Positions 17,826-26,558 of a DNA stretch of 64,000 nt are shown piece after piece (the first letter of the stretch is position 1; the number at the start of each line of letters is the position of its first letter). The DNA is from Bacteroidales bacterium (GTDB taxonomy: Bacteria > Bacteroidota > Bacteroidia > Bacteroidales > UBA932): positions 1-64,000 of the forward strand of contig JAQYTJ010000021.1 of the NCBI GenBank assembly GCA_028724885.1, read 5' to 3'. Position numbers and translations under genes: made by a program. The notes beneath the pieces are model-generated. The model was not told the origin of the DNA, did not search any database, and worked only from the letters and a program-made list of their open reading frames with translations.

Positions 17826-17989
17826 AGAAGCTGTTTTGAAATATTTACTCTTGTTCTTTATGTGCCTTTTAGGCCATTTTCTTCTGATTCATCGGTCACA
17901 TAGCTACGGCTGTGTTCCATCTTCAGCAATTGAAACTGCCTCGAAAAATCCCTATAAATAACTGCGGCAAACATTTCAAAACAGCTTCT
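17826..17989 (-). mobile_element. MITE-like element, copy 1 (164 bp)
   Basis: Ends are AGAAGCTGTTTTGAAAT and its inverse, 17 perfect bases extending to about 23 with two mismatches. Read on the minus strand it matches the element at 43,536-43,700 with about 13 differences over 165 bases by eye. It has no coding capacity. An inner palindrome surrounds the ACATAGCTACGGCTGTGT stretch. No clear target duplication was seen. It lies between comM and its likely promoter and upstream of the nucleoside kinase gene. Confidence 0.85.
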
Positions 17990-18165
17990 AAGTTTTTGGC
18001 AAAGATGCTGAATGGAAACTGCAATCTCGTAAAGAAACAGAAATTTCTCTGATGAAAACAGAAAAAAGATTTCTACTTTTTTATTTGTAATGAAAAAGTT
18101 TTTTGTTTTTTAGGAATAATTTATGAAAGACTATATAATTTAGCATAGAAATCTATTAATAAATA

Positions 18166-19887
18166 ATGCAGGACAATAAAATAACCATCTTCTGCAAGAA
18201 TGACGGGCAGAAGCACAAGATTGACATGGGGCGAGACCTCTATGATTTATCCAAAGAATTTTGCAATACGGTAAAAGATGAAAAGACCGGGGAAGTTTTT
18301 CCAGTCCTTGCCGCTCTAGTGGATAATCAGCTGAAAGAGCTATCTTACAAGCCGACAGAGTACAGGCAGGTTGAGTTCATAGGGATAAATCACCCTGACG
18401 GTCGCAGGACTTACGTTAGGTCGCTATGCTTCGTGCTCCAGAACGCAGTCAGAAAATTATACCCAGATAAGGTGCTAGTCATAGATCATTCGCTTCCTAG
18501 CGGACTATATTGTGAGATTCAGGAACTAGGAAGGCAGGAAGATGGACGTCCAAAGCCTTATTTCGCCACAGACGCAGAGCTGGAGCAGATAAAAGAAGAG
18601 ATGAAGAGAATCATCTCCAGAGACATTCCCTTCACGAAAAGCAAGATGACTTCTGAAGAAGCCGAGGCAATATTCCTAAAAAACAACCAGCCAGAGAAGG
18701 CAGAGCTTCGAAAGAGCTTGGGCACTTTCAGCTGCAGCGTTTATTTCCTTGATGGAAACATGGACACCTTCCATGGGCCTCTGCTGCCATCCACAGGCTA
18801 CCTGAAAGTCTTCGACATAGTTGGAGTCGGCAACGGCTTCTGCCTGCAGCAGCCCTCAGTTAACGATTTCAGCAAAGTAATGCCAATGAGGCGGCAGAGC
18901 AAGATAGCCGCAACCCTTAAGGAATATTCCGACTGGTGTTCCATCATTAACATAGAGTCTATAGGCACGCTGAACAAGGCCATTCTCGATGGCAAGGCAA
19001 CAGACCTCATTAATCTTGCCGAATCCCTCCACGAGAGAAATTACGCCAAGATTGCCGACATGATTTACGAGTATCGAGGCTCGAAACGCATAGTGATGAT
19101 TGCAGGGCCATCTTCCAGCGGAAAGACTTCCTCATCCCTGCGCATAGCCCTTCAGTGCAAAGTTCTTGGACTGAGACCAAAGGTGATTGAGTTGGACAAC
19201 TACTTCGTGGACAGGGAGAGAACGCCAAAAGATGAAGATGGAAACTACGATTTTGAGTCTTTGTACGCAATGGATCTGGATTTCCTGAATCAGCAGCTCA
19301 ATGACCTGCTTGACGGAAAAGAGATTGAGATACCAACATACGATTTCAAGACTGGTCACCGTATCTTTGAGGGAAATAAGCTCCGCCTCAATGACAAAGA
19401 CATCCTAATCATGGAAGGAATACATGCTTTGGATCCTGAAATGACTAACTCTGTGGATAACTCAAAGATATTCAGGGTATTTGCCTCGGCACTCACATCC
19501 CTCAACATTGATGAGAACAACAATCTCTCAACTTCAGACAATCGCATTCTGCGCAGGATGGTACGCGATAATCGCACTAGGGGCATCACTCCAGAGGAAA
19601 CTATCCTTCGCTGGGATAGCGTGAGGCGCGGCGAGAGCAAGCATATCTTTCCATTCCAAGAGAATGCCGACGTGCTATTCAACTCAGCGCTCATATACGA
19701 AATGCCTATGCTGAAATACTATGCGGAGCCGCTTCTAATGCGCATTGCGCCAAACTCCCCTGCCTACACGGAATCCACTAGGCTGCTGAAGTTCCTAGAC
19801 TACATAGTCGCCCTTCAGCCTTCCGAAATAGCCGCCATCCCACCAACCTCTATAATGCGAGAATTCATCGGCGGACAAACGCTATAG
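18166..19887 (+). CDS. Nucleoside (uridine-type) kinase with a threonyl-tRNA-synthetase-like N-terminal region
   Basis: The C-terminal half (about 290-510) is a uridine kinase/phosphoribulokinase fold: Walker A GPSSSGKTSSS (about 311-321), ELDNYFVDRERTP, ILIMEGIHALDPEM and the lid RRMVRDNRTRG. The N-terminal half contains TGS-like and threonyl/alanyl-tRNA-synthetase second-additional-domain-like sequence. This two-part protein is widespread in Bacteroidetes and Firmicutes and annotated as nucleoside kinase; the true substrate is uncertain. 573 residues. It is convergent with the restriction-modification pair, with stops eight bases apart. Confidence 0.87.
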   Translation: MQDNKITIFCKNDGQKHKIDMGRDLYDLSKEFCNTVKDEKTGEVFPVLAALVDNQLKELSYKPTEYRQVEFIGINHPDGRRTYVRSLCFVLQNAVRKLYPDKVLVIDHSLPSGLYCEIQELGRQEDGRPKPYFATDAELEQIKEEMKRIISRDIPFTKSKMTSEEAEAIFLKNNQPEKAELRKSLGTFSCSVYFLDGNMDTFHGPLLPSTGYLKVFDIVGVGNGFCLQQPSVNDFSKVMPMRRQSKIAATLKEYSDWCSIINIESIGTLNKAILDGKATDLINLAESLHERNYAKIADMIYEYRGSKRIVMIAGPSSSGKTSSSLRIALQCKVLGLRPKVIELDNYFVDRERTPKDEDGNYDFESLYAMDLDFLNQQLNDLLDGKEIEIPTYDFKTGHRIFEGNKLRLNDKDILIMEGIHALDPEMTNSVDNSKIFRVFASALTSLNIDENNNLSTSDNRILRRMVRDNRTRGITPEETILRWDSVRRGESKHIFPFQENADVLFNSALIYEMPMLKYYAEPLLMRIAPNSPAYTESTRLLKFLDYIVALQPSEIAAIPPTSIMREFIGGQTL

Positions 19888-19894
19888 GCATAAA

Positions 19895-21235
19895 TTATTT
19901 TTTGCCATACGGAATCTTCTCATCACAGGCCATCCCTTCGAAGATTCCGTGAAGTTTCGTGTTAGGTTTAAGGGTTTTATATTCATTCGCCCATTCAACG
20001 ATATTAAGAGAATCAATGTCATTGAAAAGACGAATGATAGAACGCCCCAAGGCCCATGCGAGATTAACAGGCACAGCATTTCCAATCTGTTTATATTGGT
20101 CGGAAATGGTACCCTCGAATTGCCAATCGTCAGGGAAAGTCTGTATTCTAGCATACTCTCTCACAGTTAAAGGCCGTGTTTCTAACGGATGGCATCGCTC
20201 AGTCTGCTTCTGTGCCGGTGCGCATGTTAAAGTCAGGCTAGGCTCATCAAGAGATAGGCGGCGTGCCATTCCCGTTTTGCCTCCACCGAGAAAATAACTG
20301 CCTTTCATATATTCTTTCGCCACTTCCTCCGGAAGGTCTCTCCAATCTCCTCCTTCAGGAACCAAATCCATGACTTTTCTTTTAGCTTCCGGGTACCTCT
20401 GCCCTTCTGATGCCGGAACGTCGCAATCATAGAGAACGCCTTTATAAAAGGCATCTCGAAGAGTGCGCACCCCATCACATACAGACGGCCACATAAAACT
20501 CACATGTGGAGCGATATCGTTTCTCACAGCGACAAGTATCAAACGCTCACGCTTCTGCGGAACATTATATTGGATAGCTCTAAGGATCTTCGGCTCCACT
20601 AACGTGTAGCCAAGTTCTGCTATTACATTTTTTATTGTTTTCAATGTTCTGCCATGATCGTGTTCGAAAAGACCTCTCACATTCTCCCCAAGGAATACCT
20701 TTGGCCGCATTTCTTTAACAGCCCTGGCAAGTTCGAAAAACAAAGTTCCTCTTGTCTCCTCAAAACCCAATCGCTTGCCGGCATAGGAGAAAGCCTGGCA
20801 AGGGAACCCCCCAGATAAGAAATCCACCTTATTCCTGAAAGGAGTGAAATCAATTTCATGAATGTCCCCTTCGACAATATTCCAATCCGGCCGGTTATGT
20901 CTGAGAGTTTCACAAGCACAGTGGTCTAATTCATTCAACAAGACATGGTGGAACCCCGCCTTTTCCATTCCTAAAGCCAGCCCTCCGCCACCTGCGAATA
21001 ATTCTACAGAGGTGTATGTTCTGGAAGGCTTGACTTTAAGTTCTTCATCCCAGTTAGAGGATAGCATCGCAGCAACTTCCGGGACATCGCGTACATCATT
21101 CAGATTAAAATAACGCTTGCCATTCCCGTCAGTTCTTATGGGATATTTCCCCGAATTTATCCATGCATCTACTGTTGCCCTCGAGACACCGACAAGGTAA
21201 GCGAAATTATTTACGGATATAGTATTTGAGAGCAT
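19895..21235 (-). CDS. DNA (cytosine-5) methyltransferase with an N-terminal helix-turn-helix
   Basis: Modification enzyme of a type II system. The C5-methyltransferase motifs are in order: I, ELFAGGGGLALGMEKAGF (about 78-95); IV, the catalytic cysteine in GGFPCQAFSYAG (about 141-152); VI, ENVRGL; VIII, QKRERLILV; a target-recognition region (about 260-350); and X, YKQIGNAVPV (near 400). Residues 1-50 form a MerR/excisionase-like helix-turn-helix (NNFAYLVGVSRATVDAWINSG), which could let the enzyme regulate its own operon, as known for some HTH-fused methyltransferases. 446 residues. It starts four bases after the endonuclease stop. The GGNCC-type target is inferred from the partner. Confidence 0.93.
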   Translation of the reverse strand: MLSNTISVNNFAYLVGVSRATVDAWINSGKYPIRTDGNGKRYFNLNDVRDVPEVAAMLSSNWDEELKVKPSRTYTSVELFAGGGGLALGMEKAGFHHVLLNELDHCACETLRHNRPDWNIVEGDIHEIDFTPFRNKVDFLSGGFPCQAFSYAGKRLGFEETRGTLFFELARAVKEMRPKVFLGENVRGLFEHDHGRTLKTIKNVIAELGYTLVEPKILRAIQYNVPQKRERLILVAVRNDIAPHVSFMWPSVCDGVRTLRDAFYKGVLYDCDVPASEGQRYPEAKRKVMDLVPEGGDWRDLPEEVAKEYMKGSYFLGGGKTGMARRLSLDEPSLTLTCAPAQKQTERCHPLETRPLTVREYARIQTFPDDWQFEGTISDQYKQIGNAVPVNLAWALGRSIIRLFNDIDSLNIVEWANEYKTLKPNTKLHGIFEGMACDEKIPYGKK

Positions 21236-21239
21236 ATAT

Positions 21240-21983
21240 CTATTTCAAGAACTCGTTGAAACCGTCATAGTTTGAAAATGCTAAGAGATATAAAGAGATT
21301 AACATATTCTTGTGCTCTTTAGCAAGTTCCTCATAAACCGTATTACGAAGAGAGAATTCCTCATTGTCTGAGACAACATCTTCTATGATTCTAGGAAGTG
21401 CTTGACAAAGTTTGCAGAAAGCCGATTTGTCTCCGAACACCAAACCATAAAACTTATCCATTGACATCCGCCTGATTTTATTATGGCAACGAGGCTTCTT
21501 ATCTAGAGTAATCTTCCAAGGGATATCCTGCGATTTCTTCGCAATCACCTCAACAAGATAACATGTAGCCTGGTCGTCATCGAGAAGTTTCGCCTGCATT
21601 TTCATGTACGTTTTCTGCGAGGAGGCAGAATTCATCGTATTATGTTTATTCTTCAATTCCACATAGATATGGCGATCATCATTCTCCACATCAAATCCTT
21701 CATCAGGCACTTTCCACCCATGGCCAGCATACCGGAAAAAGTTCTGATGAAAATAACCTATGCAGTTAGAGTTCGATTTATCAATCTGACGGAAACATTC
21801 ATCGTCGATCACTTGTTCGATAGCTTTTCCATATACTTTCGCATCGAACGTTAGCTTAACCGGATCTATTATATTCGAATTAAACTGACCCAATGTAATT
21901 TCATGCCTATATGATTCAACCGTATTTTTAACATGGGCATAAATATCTTCATCAGATATAAAACCAAGATTATATTCCTTCAT
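21240..21983 (-). CDS. Eco47II-family type II restriction endonuclease
   Basis: Restriction partner of the downstream cytosine methyltransferase. The sequence resembles the Eco47II/Sau96I-like family, members of which cut at GGNCC. A PD-(D/E)xK core is visible at about residues 88-105: GFDVENDDRHIYVELKNKHN, with E and K of VELKNK as probable catalytic residues. 247 residues fits the family. It precedes the methyltransferase gene, and begins 26 bases after the end of batD on the same strand with no terminator between, so read-through from the Bat operon is possible. Specificity is inferred from family resemblance only. Confidence 0.85.
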   Translation of the reverse strand: MKEYNLGFISDEDIYAHVKNTVESYRHEITLGQFNSNIIDPVKLTFDAKVYGKAIEQVIDDECFRQIDKSNSNCIGYFHQNFFRYAGHGWKVPDEGFDVENDDRHIYVELKNKHNTMNSASSQKTYMKMQAKLLDDDQATCYLVEVIAKKSQDIPWKITLDKKPRCHNKIRRMSMDKFYGLVFGDKSAFCKLCQALPRIIEDVVSDNEEFSLRNTVYEELAKEHKNMLISLYLLAFSNYDGFNEFLK

Positions 21984-22009
21984 AACGATAAAATTCTATA
22001 ACCAGCTTA

Positions 22010-24787
22010 TTAAATTATTTCAAGGTCGGAGTCTTTGATCCAGCCTTGGCGCCCGTCGGCAAGAGAGATGTTCTTCCAGCCGCCAACCTCATCAATGATT
22101 TGCACCTTGCTGCCTTCGTGAAGGATGAACAGATTCTTGCCGCCATCATCCGAAGGAGAACTTTTCACCGAAGTAACAGGAGCCATGATAATCGCACCGT
22201 CAGCTTTCGAGAAGTCAGACTTCTGCCAAGCCGAAAAACCAAGGCAGCACAGCGACAATATGAGTAAAAATATTCCTAAAAAGAAACCCCATTTCCTGCT
22301 GCTAGGCTTTGGTGCCATTATGAATACGACCACCATAACCAAGGTAAGAGCCAATAATATGATGAATAGCCAAGCCCAAGTGTTCGAAGCGAACATCCTG
22401 CTGACGTTCCGAGCGAAAGTCTTCAGAATGAACTCAGGCACTGGCTCAATCTTGTCCTGCACGAAATTGCCCGTGAAATCCAGATTGTAGCGAGCATCCT
22501 TATAGGAAGGATCCATTTTCAAAGCTCTCTCATAATTCAACACTGCACGAGGATAGTTTCCCTGCTTAAAATAAGCATTGCCAAGATTATAGAACAGCTC
22601 TGGAGAGCTCTTGCCAGATGAGTAAATCGACTCCCAGCACGAAGCCGCCTGAGCGAACTTATTGTCATTGAATGCCGTAACGCCCTCATCCCAGAGAACG
22701 GCAGCATCACCAGAAAGCGTGTCCACAACCGCAGAAGCAGTAGTATCTGGAACCACAGAGAATGGCGCCTGCCTAGCAGATACACTAGAATCCTGGATTG
22801 TGAGCGTCAGCGGAGAACCATCAGGTTTCTGCTGAGAACCGGCCTGAGCAGCATTAAGCGAAGATAAGCCAACGCCTAAGCATAGGAATATGCTGACTGC
22901 AGCCACAACGCCCTTCCCAGAACCCTTTTTACGACCCTTTAAGCTGGAATCGATTGAAGATATCACATCCACAGCATCCTCAAAATGCCCTTTCATCTCC
23001 TTGCTTCCAGAATCAGGAGAATACCTGGCGAACTCACAAGCATCCAGAAGGTCGATGAACTTGTCAGACTGCTCTGTGCTTACGCCACCCTTAACCAGCT
23101 CCACTTTTATGCTATCCTTATTGATTTCCGACATATCCATGTTCAGTTTATCTGAAATGTATCCCAGAAGAGCCTTGTGCAGTTCCTCGTAATAGGCAGA
23201 ATAGAGATTCTTGTCAAGATATTCCTGAGCCTGCTTAAGCCTGCCCAACGCCATTTTCGTCGCCCTTCTGTTCTTAGCCCCAGCCACATCAGCCTTTCTC
23301 TGGGCCATTTTCCTGCCACCTAGCACGAGTGCGAAAGCGCCACCAAAAAGCAGCACCAAAACTATCCAGAAGCCTGCAGAACCTAGGAAGAAACTTTCAT
23401 CGCTATTCAGCGAAGGCTTCTTAGTAGAAATGAACCTAATATCATTCGATATATTCTTAACTCCGCTACGTTCCACGCTCTGTAGCGAAGATTGAGAGAC
23501 AGAAGGAGCATCGCCACCCTTGCCTTTAGCGACTTTAATATTCAAAGGCTCGGTGCGCAAAGTGACATATTTCCCAGCATTCACGTCATAATAGGAATAT
23601 TCTATCGGCGGAATAGTGAAATCTCCGTGACTCCTAGGAATGAATGGGAACTCGAACGATTTGCTTCCAGACGTGCCGCCCGTGCTCTTATCCGTGTTCT
23701 CTGTAGTTTTCATATCGTAAACCTCGAAATCAGGAGGGAAATTCACCTTCGGAGCCTCAAGCAGAGCCACATTGCCTCGTCCAGACACAGTTACGATCAG
23801 AGACGCAGCATCGTGAGTGCTGATATTGTCTGACGTGAGTCTTGCGGAAATGCCGAAATTACCCACGCCGCCACCATAGGAAGCAGGCTGTCCGGAAGGC
23901 AGGGCGTTAACCCTAACCCTCAATGCCGGCGTGACAACTCTCTTACGAATAGTTCTGTAATCATCTTGGAAGAAACTATCGAATATGCTGCCAGACGAGC
24001 CTGAATTAACTCTTACGTTCACTAGGCACACCAACTCCGCAGGATCGATGGTGATTGTGCCAGCCTGCTGAGGAATCAGCACGTAAGACCTGAGTACCGC
24101 AGTATTATAAATCTTATCGTCGTAACTCTCCCGCCTGAATTCGATATTGGTCGGCGAATATGTCTCCTGACTCCAGAATCCATTGAAAGTAGGGAATTTA
24201 GCATTTTCAAAACCAGCGATGTTAACTCTCTGGTAAAGCTTCAGAGTTGCAGTAATCGGCTCGCCTACCACAGCCTCAGACTTGCTCACGGACAGTTTCA
24301 TGAAAAGGTCATTCCCAGAAATGTCCCCAGTCGTTGTCTGATTATCCGTCCGGGGATTGCCTTGTCCGCCCGAAGATTGATTATTAGAGCCGCTAGAAGA
24401 GCCATCGGAAACGACTTGGATAGAAACCGGAGCAGAATGAATGTCATTCCCCTTTATCTTTGCAGTAGCCGAAGGAATGTTGAAAGATCCCTTGGATTTA
24501 GGAATAAGAATATAAGTATACGTCGTCTGAGACGAAGAGCTTCTCTTGCCATTAATAATCTGAACGCTTCTGGAAGTTCCTTTCTGAGGACCCCAGACCA
24601 GCTGGAAATCGTTCCCCGGTGCCCATGAGAAATCAGTCGGTTCCTTCTCGCCCTCTATTATGAAAGTCACGTTGAACTGCTCATTGACTGCGACGACATC
24701 AGGTGCTTCTACCTTTATCTCATTCTGAGCAAAAGAAGCGAAAGCAACTGAAATAAATACTATTAATATGCAGAGAATTCTTTTCAT
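22010..24787 (-). CDS. BatD-BatE fusion (aerotolerance operon)
   Basis: Residues about 1-620 are BatD: signal peptide (ending ASFAQ), two or more oxygen-tolerance beta domains (DFSWAPGNDFQLV..., QETYSPTNIEFRRESYDDKIYNTAVLRSY) and a membrane helix near 465-485. Residues about 640-660 are a second hydrophobic segment like a leftover signal peptide. Residues about 690-925 are BatE: TPR units (PELFYNLGNAYFKQGNYPRA), two membrane helices (about 800-850), and a C-terminal SH3-like domain (VTSVKSSPSDDGGKNLFILHEGS). In Bacteroides the two are separate genes. 925 residues, last Bat gene, starting six bases after batC. Confidence 0.87.
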   Translation of the reverse strand: MKRILCILIVFISVAFASFAQNEIKVEAPDVVAVNEQFNVTFIIEGEKEPTDFSWAPGNDFQLVWGPQKGTSRSVQIINGKRSSSSQTTYTYILIPKSKGSFNIPSATAKIKGNDIHSAPVSIQVVSDGSSSGSNNQSSGGQGNPRTDNQTTTGDISGNDLFMKLSVSKSEAVVGEPITATLKLYQRVNIAGFENAKFPTFNGFWSQETYSPTNIEFRRESYDDKIYNTAVLRSYVLIPQQAGTITIDPAELVCLVNVRVNSGSSGSIFDSFFQDDYRTIRKRVVTPALRVRVNALPSGQPASYGGGVGNFGISARLTSDNISTHDAASLIVTVSGRGNVALLEAPKVNFPPDFEVYDMKTTENTDKSTGGTSGSKSFEFPFIPRSHGDFTIPPIEYSYYDVNAGKYVTLRTEPLNIKVAKGKGGDAPSVSQSSLQSVERSGVKNISNDIRFISTKKPSLNSDESFFLGSAGFWIVLVLLFGGAFALVLGGRKMAQRKADVAGAKNRRATKMALGRLKQAQEYLDKNLYSAYYEELHKALLGYISDKLNMDMSEINKDSIKVELVKGGVSTEQSDKFIDLLDACEFARYSPDSGSKEMKGHFEDAVDVISSIDSSLKGRKKGSGKGVVAAVSIFLCLGVGLSSLNAAQAGSQQKPDGSPLTLTIQDSSVSARQAPFSVVPDTTASAVVDTLSGDAAVLWDEGVTAFNDNKFAQAASCWESIYSSGKSSPELFYNLGNAYFKQGNYPRAVLNYERALKMDPSYKDARYNLDFTGNFVQDKIEPVPEFILKTFARNVSRMFASNTWAWLFIILLALTLVMVVVFIMAPKPSSRKWGFFLGIFLLILSLCCLGFSAWQKSDFSKADGAIIMAPVTSVKSSPSDDGGKNLFILHEGSKVQIIDEVGGWKNISLADGRQGWIKDSDLEII

Positions 24788-24793
24788 AGACTT

Positions 24794-25561
24794 CTACCAA
24801 TTCTTTTCCTTCTGTTTAGATTTAAGCAATATGGCTTTTTCTTTATTGACCTTGTCCTGGGTCTCCTTTTCCTTCGCCTGAATGGCGTTGAGCATCTGCT
24901 GAGCCTGCTGAGGAGAAATCTTGCCCTGCCCTTGCTGGCCCTGCTGCTGATTCTGCTGGTTCTGGTTTTGGTCCTGATTCTGCTGGTTCTGGTTTTGGTC
25001 CTGATCCTGCTGGTTCTGATTTTGGTCCTGATCCTGCTGGTTCTGATTTTGGTCCTGATCCTGCTTCTGATCCTGGTTGTTCTTATCATTTCCGCCGCTA
25101 CCACCACCCTGGTTCTTCAGCATCAGCTTAGCATAAATGTAATTCTCCTTCGCATCCATGTCTCCAGGATTCCTCAGCAAAGACTGCTTATAGGCATCCA
25201 CGGCAGCCTGCCAATCCTTTTTCTGGCAAGCCACGTTACCCTGATTATAATAATAATCTGAAGAATATGGGCTCATAGGAGCGATGTCTTTTACCTTCTC
25301 CATAGTTTTCCCAGCCTCCTCGAAATTGTTCTGCCTGTAAAGCGAGTTCGCCAAGTTATATGAAGCGGCAAAAGACGAAGAATCCTTTACCAGAGCCTTC
25401 CTATAATCAATTTCAGCTCTGGTGAAATTCTCCTTGCGAAACTGCCTGTTGCCAGAGCGAACCTCTCTCCTGTCGGTTTGGGCAGCAGCAGAAAAACTCA
25501 CCAGCAATAGAGCAGAAGCCAATATGATATATTCAATTATCTTACGCATTTTTCCCATCAA
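24794..25561 (-). CDS. batC: BatC, TPR protein with a Q/N/D-rich repeat
   Basis: Exported TPR protein of the Bat operon. A signal peptide (ending FSAAAQ) is followed by TPR units to about residue 150 (DSSFAASYNLANSLYRQNNF, DYYYNQGNVACQKKDWQA) and then by a low-complexity segment (about 155-215) made almost only of Q, N and D, then a short charged tail. The N-terminus overlaps the end of batB by 20 bases; the ATG used could be the first (25561) or the one at 25549 just ahead of the signal peptide. The Q/N tract is encoded by tandem 27-bp repeats. Confidence 0.87.
   Translation of the reverse strand: MMGKMRKIIEYIILASALLLVSFSAAAQTDRREVRSGNRQFRKENFTRAEIDYRKALVKDSSSFAASYNLANSLYRQNNFEEAGKTMEKVKDIAPMSPYSSDYYYNQGNVACQKKDWQAAVDAYKQSLLRNPGDMDAKENYIYAKLMLKNQGGGSGGNDKNNQDQKQDQDQNQNQQDQDQNQNQQDQDQNQNQQNQDQNQNQQNQQQGQQGQGKISPQQAQQMLNAIQAKEKETQDKVNKEKAILLKSKQKEKNW
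24953..25060 (-). repeat. Four tandem 27-bp repeats inside batC
   Basis: Plus-strand unit CTGCTGGTTCTGRTTTTGG followed by TCCTGATY, four full copies and a partial one. Each encodes nine residues of the type NQNQQDQDQ, so copy-number change keeps the frame. Confidence 0.9.
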
Positions 25562-26558
25562 ATAAATGCCTTTTCGATTTTCTCTCTCCCGCTAGCATTT
25601 CCAGCACGAAAAATAGAAGAGCAAGACCGAAGAAATACATGAACTGCTCGTCATATTCCTCGAACACGACAGAGTTGAATTTCTCGTCTTGCATTTTTTT
25701 AATATCGTCTATTATAGGCGTCAAGCCGAACTCGTCGTTGCCGGCACGCACATATTTTCCGTTCCCAGCATCCGCTATGTCTTTTAGCCCTTGCTCATCA
25801 AGCTTAGTCACCACTATCTTCCCATCCTTGTCCTTCATCAGCCCTCCATCTTTCATTGGGATAGGCTCTCCCTCAGTGGAACCAACGCCAATGGCATAAA
25901 CCTTAACGCCATTCTCTGCGGCCTTCTTAGCAGAAACAATGGCATCGTCCTCGTGGTTTTCTCCATCTGAGATGACGATTATCGCCCTGCTGTGGTCGCT
26001 CTCGCTGCTGAAACTGCCTGCTGCTGTCCCAATTGCTTCCCCAATCGCAGTGCCTTGAACAGGAACAGACTCCGTGGAAATGGAATTCAGGAACATTTTG
26101 GCGCTAACGTAATCTGTCGTGATAGGCAGCTGCACGAAGGAACTGCCAGCGAAAATGATCAAGCCGATTCTGTCCCCACTCAATTTGTCAGCGATTCTTG
26201 AGATAGCGAGTTTTGCCCGTTCCAGTCTGTTCGGTGAATAATCCTTAGCAAGCATGGAATTAGAGACATCCAGAGCAATCATGATTTCAGCACCCTGAGA
26301 CTTGTGTTCCTTGAGCTTTGCACCTATCTGCGGCCTGGAAAGCCCTATGACGAAGAAGAAGAACGCCAGAGAATACAGCACGCACCTTACCCAGGACTTT
26401 GCCTTCGACCAAGATGGCATCAGCTCCTTCACGAGAGCTTCATCACCGAACTTGCGGATACGCCTCTTGCGAACCGCCATTCTTACGATCTGGAACACGA
26501 AGAAAAGTGGGATCAGCAGCAGAAGCCACAGGAATTGATAATTTGCGAATATGATCAC
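25542..26558 (-). CDS. batB: BatB, membrane-anchored von Willebrand factor A protein
   Basis: Inner-membrane VWA protein of the aerotolerance complex. Two N-terminal membrane segments (about 5-25 and 58-76) precede the VWA domain with a complete MIDAS: DVSNS (about 95-99), the threonine in LPITTD and the aspartate in ISDGENH. A further helix near the C-terminus (about 308-328) makes this the usual Bat topology. 338 residues. It overlaps batA by four bases and batC by 20, so translation is probably coupled. Confidence 0.92.
   Translation of the reverse strand: MIIFANYQFLWLLLLIPLFFVFQIVRMAVRKRRIRKFGDEALVKELMPSWSKAKSWVRCVLYSLAFFFFVIGLSRPQIGAKLKEHKSQGAEIMIALDVSNSMLAKDYSPNRLERAKLAISRIADKLSGDRIGLIIFAGSSFVQLPITTDYVSAKMFLNSISTESVPVQGTAIGEAIGTAAGSFSSESDHSRAIIVISDGENHEDDAIVSAKKAAENGVKVYAIGVGSTEGEPIPMKDGGLMKDKDGKIVVTKLDEQGLKDIADAGNGKYVRAGNDEFGLTPIIDDIKKMQDEKFNSVVFEEYDEQFMYFFGLALLFFVLEMLAGERKSKRHLFDGKNA

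Noticed and set aside
24932..25261. Strongly hydrophobic leucine/valine-rich plus-strand frame
   Set aside because: It is the reverse reading of the glutamine-rich repeat of batC, not a membrane protein.
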